A DNA stretch of 64,000 nucleotides from Burkholderiales bacterium (GTDB taxonomy: Bacteria > Pseudomonadota > Gammaproteobacteria > Burkholderiales > Burkholderiaceae_C), in assembly GCA_947377275.1 (NCBI GenBank), contig CANCFV010000001.1, positions 1-64,000 on the forward strand, given 5' to 3'. The notes beneath the pieces were generated by a model. It searched no databases and was not told the origin of the DNA. It was given only the letters and a program-made list of their open reading frames with translations. Positions 62,532-64,000 of the stretch are shown one piece after another. The number at the start of each line of letters is the position of its first letter. The stretch's first letter is position 1. The position numbers were made by a program, and so were the translations under genes.

Positions 62532-64000
62532 TCATTCGGGTCGGCCCGTGAAAGACAGGATGGTATCGAGGCGTTTGTCTGCCTCGTACAAGGCGCGGCG
62601 CACGCCTCGCTGCAAGCGCTCTGAGCGCCATTGCACCCAGTTGACGAACCACCGGGCTTGGGGCGGGGCCGTCTGGCGCCCGACACGCTGCTCGCGCGCA
62701 ACAGCATGGCGAACGGGCTTGGCAATCAGGCCTTGCGACACGCCATCGAACAGCGGGTCGTCGAGCGCCAGGAAGGCCTCGAACACGCCCGGGTCGCCCT
62801 GGCGGGCACAGCGCCCAGCGAGCTGACGGTCGATGCGCGCGGTTTCGTGGCGCTCGGTGAGGATGACGTGCAAGCCCCCCAATTCGGCCACGCCGGGGCC
62901 CAACGCGATGTCGGTGCCACGACCGGCCATGTTGGTGGCAATGGTGATGCGGCCTTGCTCGCCCGCGCTGCTGACGATGTCGGCTTCGGCATCGTCTTGC
63001 TTGGCATTGAGCACGGCATGCACCAGCCCGCGACGGGTGAGCAGCTCACTGAACAGTTCAGACGCTGCGACGGAGCGCGTGCCGATCAGCACCGGCACCC
63101 GCTGGGCGTGGAGCTGCGCCACGCGTTCGGCCACGGCCGCCCACTTGCTGGGGCCGTCCACAAAGACGCGGTCTGGCTTGACGACGCGGCGGCTCGCGCG
63201 GTGCGTGGGCACGCGCACCACGGCCAGGTCGTAGACGCTGCCGAGTTCATCGCGGATCTCGGCGGCCGTGCCGGTCATGCCGCCCAGGCGCAGGTAGCGC
63301 TTGAAATAACGCTGGTAGCTGATGCGCGCCAAGGTCTCTTTGATGGGGGTGACCTGGCAGCCCTCTTTGACCTCGATGAGCTGGTGCAGCCCCTGCGCCC
63401 ACGAGCGATCAGGCATGACGCGGCCGGTGAACTCGTCGATCACCTGGATCTTGCCTTCGCGGATGAGGTAGTGCTCATCCTGCAGGTAAAGGTGCTGCGC
63501 GGTGAGTGCGCGCAGGGCGAGCTCTTCGCGGCGCAGGGTCATGGTCCAGACGCCAGATTGCGTCTCGCTCCAGGCGTTGACCTGCTCGCGTCCGGCCTCG
63601 GTCAACTCGATGCGGCGCTCGCCACGCAAGATGCGGTAGTGCTCGCCTTCGCTCAAGGTGGCGGCCAGTGCCAAGGCCTCGGCGGCGGTGCGGGCTTCGT
63701 CATCAGGCGGCTGCTCGGCCGAGATGATCAGCGGCACGCGGGCCTCGTCGATCAAGACGCTGTCGGCCTCGTCCACGATGGCGAAGTGCATGCCACGCAG
63801 CAACAGCTGCTCGGTGCGGCTCTGCGCCTTGCCTGACAGGCGCTCGACCTGCAGTTGCAAGGGACCGGCACCGGGGCGGTAGGCTGCGCCCAGGGCGATG
63901 CGGTCGCGCAGGTAATCAAACACCACGGTTTTGTTGCAGGCATAGACCACGTCGTGGGCATAGGCCACGCGGCGCTCGGCGGGGCTCATGTCTTCGGTGA
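62532..64000 (-). CDS. Shortened SecA-like ATPase, 5' part beyond the window
   Basis: About 489 C-terminal codons of a SecA relative are visible; the gene continues past the right edge. Present are the FDYLRDR segment, the Walker B/DEAD region VDEADSVLIDEARVPLIIS, a reduced preprotein-crosslinking insert, MTGTAAE, and motifs TNMAGRGTDI, ERHETARIDRQL and GRCARQGDPG. Canonical SecA has a further 300 residues (helical wing, scaffold end and zinc tail) after this; here the protein stops 85 residues after GRCARQG. That makes it a paralogue, not the housekeeping SecA. Function is unknown; the adjoining HlyD-like adaptor hints at a dedicated export role. Confidence 0.82.
   Translation of the reverse strand, partial: TEDMSPAERRVAYAHDVVYACNKTVVFDYLRDRIALGAAYRPGAGPLQLQVERLSGKAQSRTEQLLLRGMHFAIVDEADSVLIDEARVPLIISAEQPPDDEARTAAEALALAATLSEGEHYRILRGERRIELTEAGREQVNAWSETQSGVWTMTLRREELALRALTAQHLYLQDEHYLIREGKIQVIDEFTGRVMPDRSWAQGLHQLIEVKEGCQVTPIKETLARISYQRYFKRYLRLGGMTGTAAEIRDELGSVYDLAVVRVPTHRASRRVVKPDRVFVDGPSKWAAVAERVAQLHAQRVPVLIGTRSVAASELFSELLTRRGLVHAVLNAKQDDAEADIVSSAGEQGRITIATNMAGRGTDIALGPGVAELGGLHVILTERHETARIDRQLAGRCARQGDPGVFEAFLALDDPLFDGVSQGLIAKPVRHAVAREQRVGRQTAPPQARWFVNWVQWRSERLQRGVRRALYEADKRLDTILSFTGRPE

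Noticed and set aside
62532-64000. Calling this gene the housekeeping secA
   Set aside because: The C-terminal third and zinc tail of SecA are missing and the arginine-finger motif is altered; it reads as a paralogue.

Overview
The window is a gene-dense (about 97% coding), high-GC bacterial chromosome segment. Gene content and protein style point to a betaproteobacterium of the order Burkholderiales, probably close to Comamonadaceae or Aquabacterium-like genera. Supporting markers are a BPSS1780-type membrane protein after homoserine kinase, a CtaC-CtaD-CtaG-CtaE cytochrome oxidase locus with DUF2970 and twin-transmembrane small proteins, a PEP-CTERM protein and an OxyR next to RecG. The genus is inference; no rRNA gene is present to test it. 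I see no tRNA, rRNA, CRISPR array, IS element or prophage. No gap between genes exceeds 300 bases.

Left part (0.3-16 kb): a GspE/PulE-type ATPase with four 30-residue repeats; a three-gene bufferin-type RiPP locus (BufA precursor, MNIO enzyme BufB, partner BufC); the envelope operon ybgC-tolQ-tolR-tolA; sixA and ppk1; polA; an outer-membrane beta-barrel protein; thrB with a membrane protein. Next (16-31 kb): recG-oxyR, a periplasmic glycerophosphodiesterase, queA and tgt (queuosine tRNA modification) with a hybrid sensor kinase between them, then a minus-strand operon of CoA-transferase, MFS-acyltransferase fusion, CPBP protease and an EEP-family phosphatase/nuclease.

Middle (31-45 kb): a secreted CAP-domain PEP-CTERM protein, a tonB-exbB-exbD operon, and an incomplete type VI secretion locus (tssA, BON-OmpA protein, tagF, tssM, a membrane protein with ketosynthase-like motifs, PAAR tip protein, TagX-like M15 peptidase). 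Right part (44.8-58 kb): folE, a stand-alone BLUF photoreceptor, a DUF429 protein, a hexose-phosphate mutarotase, then the complete aa3-type cytochrome c oxidase locus (subunits I-III, CtaG, small assembly proteins, SURF1, two Sco-like proteins, heme O and heme A synthases) read leftwards from a promoter near 58.15 kb. The end (58-64 kb) has a BioC-like methyltransferase, comF, a CLC-type anion transporter with fluoride-antiporter motifs, a small basic protein, and an HlyD-like adaptor downstream of a shortened SecA-like ATPase that runs off the window.

The best leads for something new are the ketosynthase-like membrane protein in the type VI locus, the SecA-like/adaptor pair at the right edge, and the bufferin locus.
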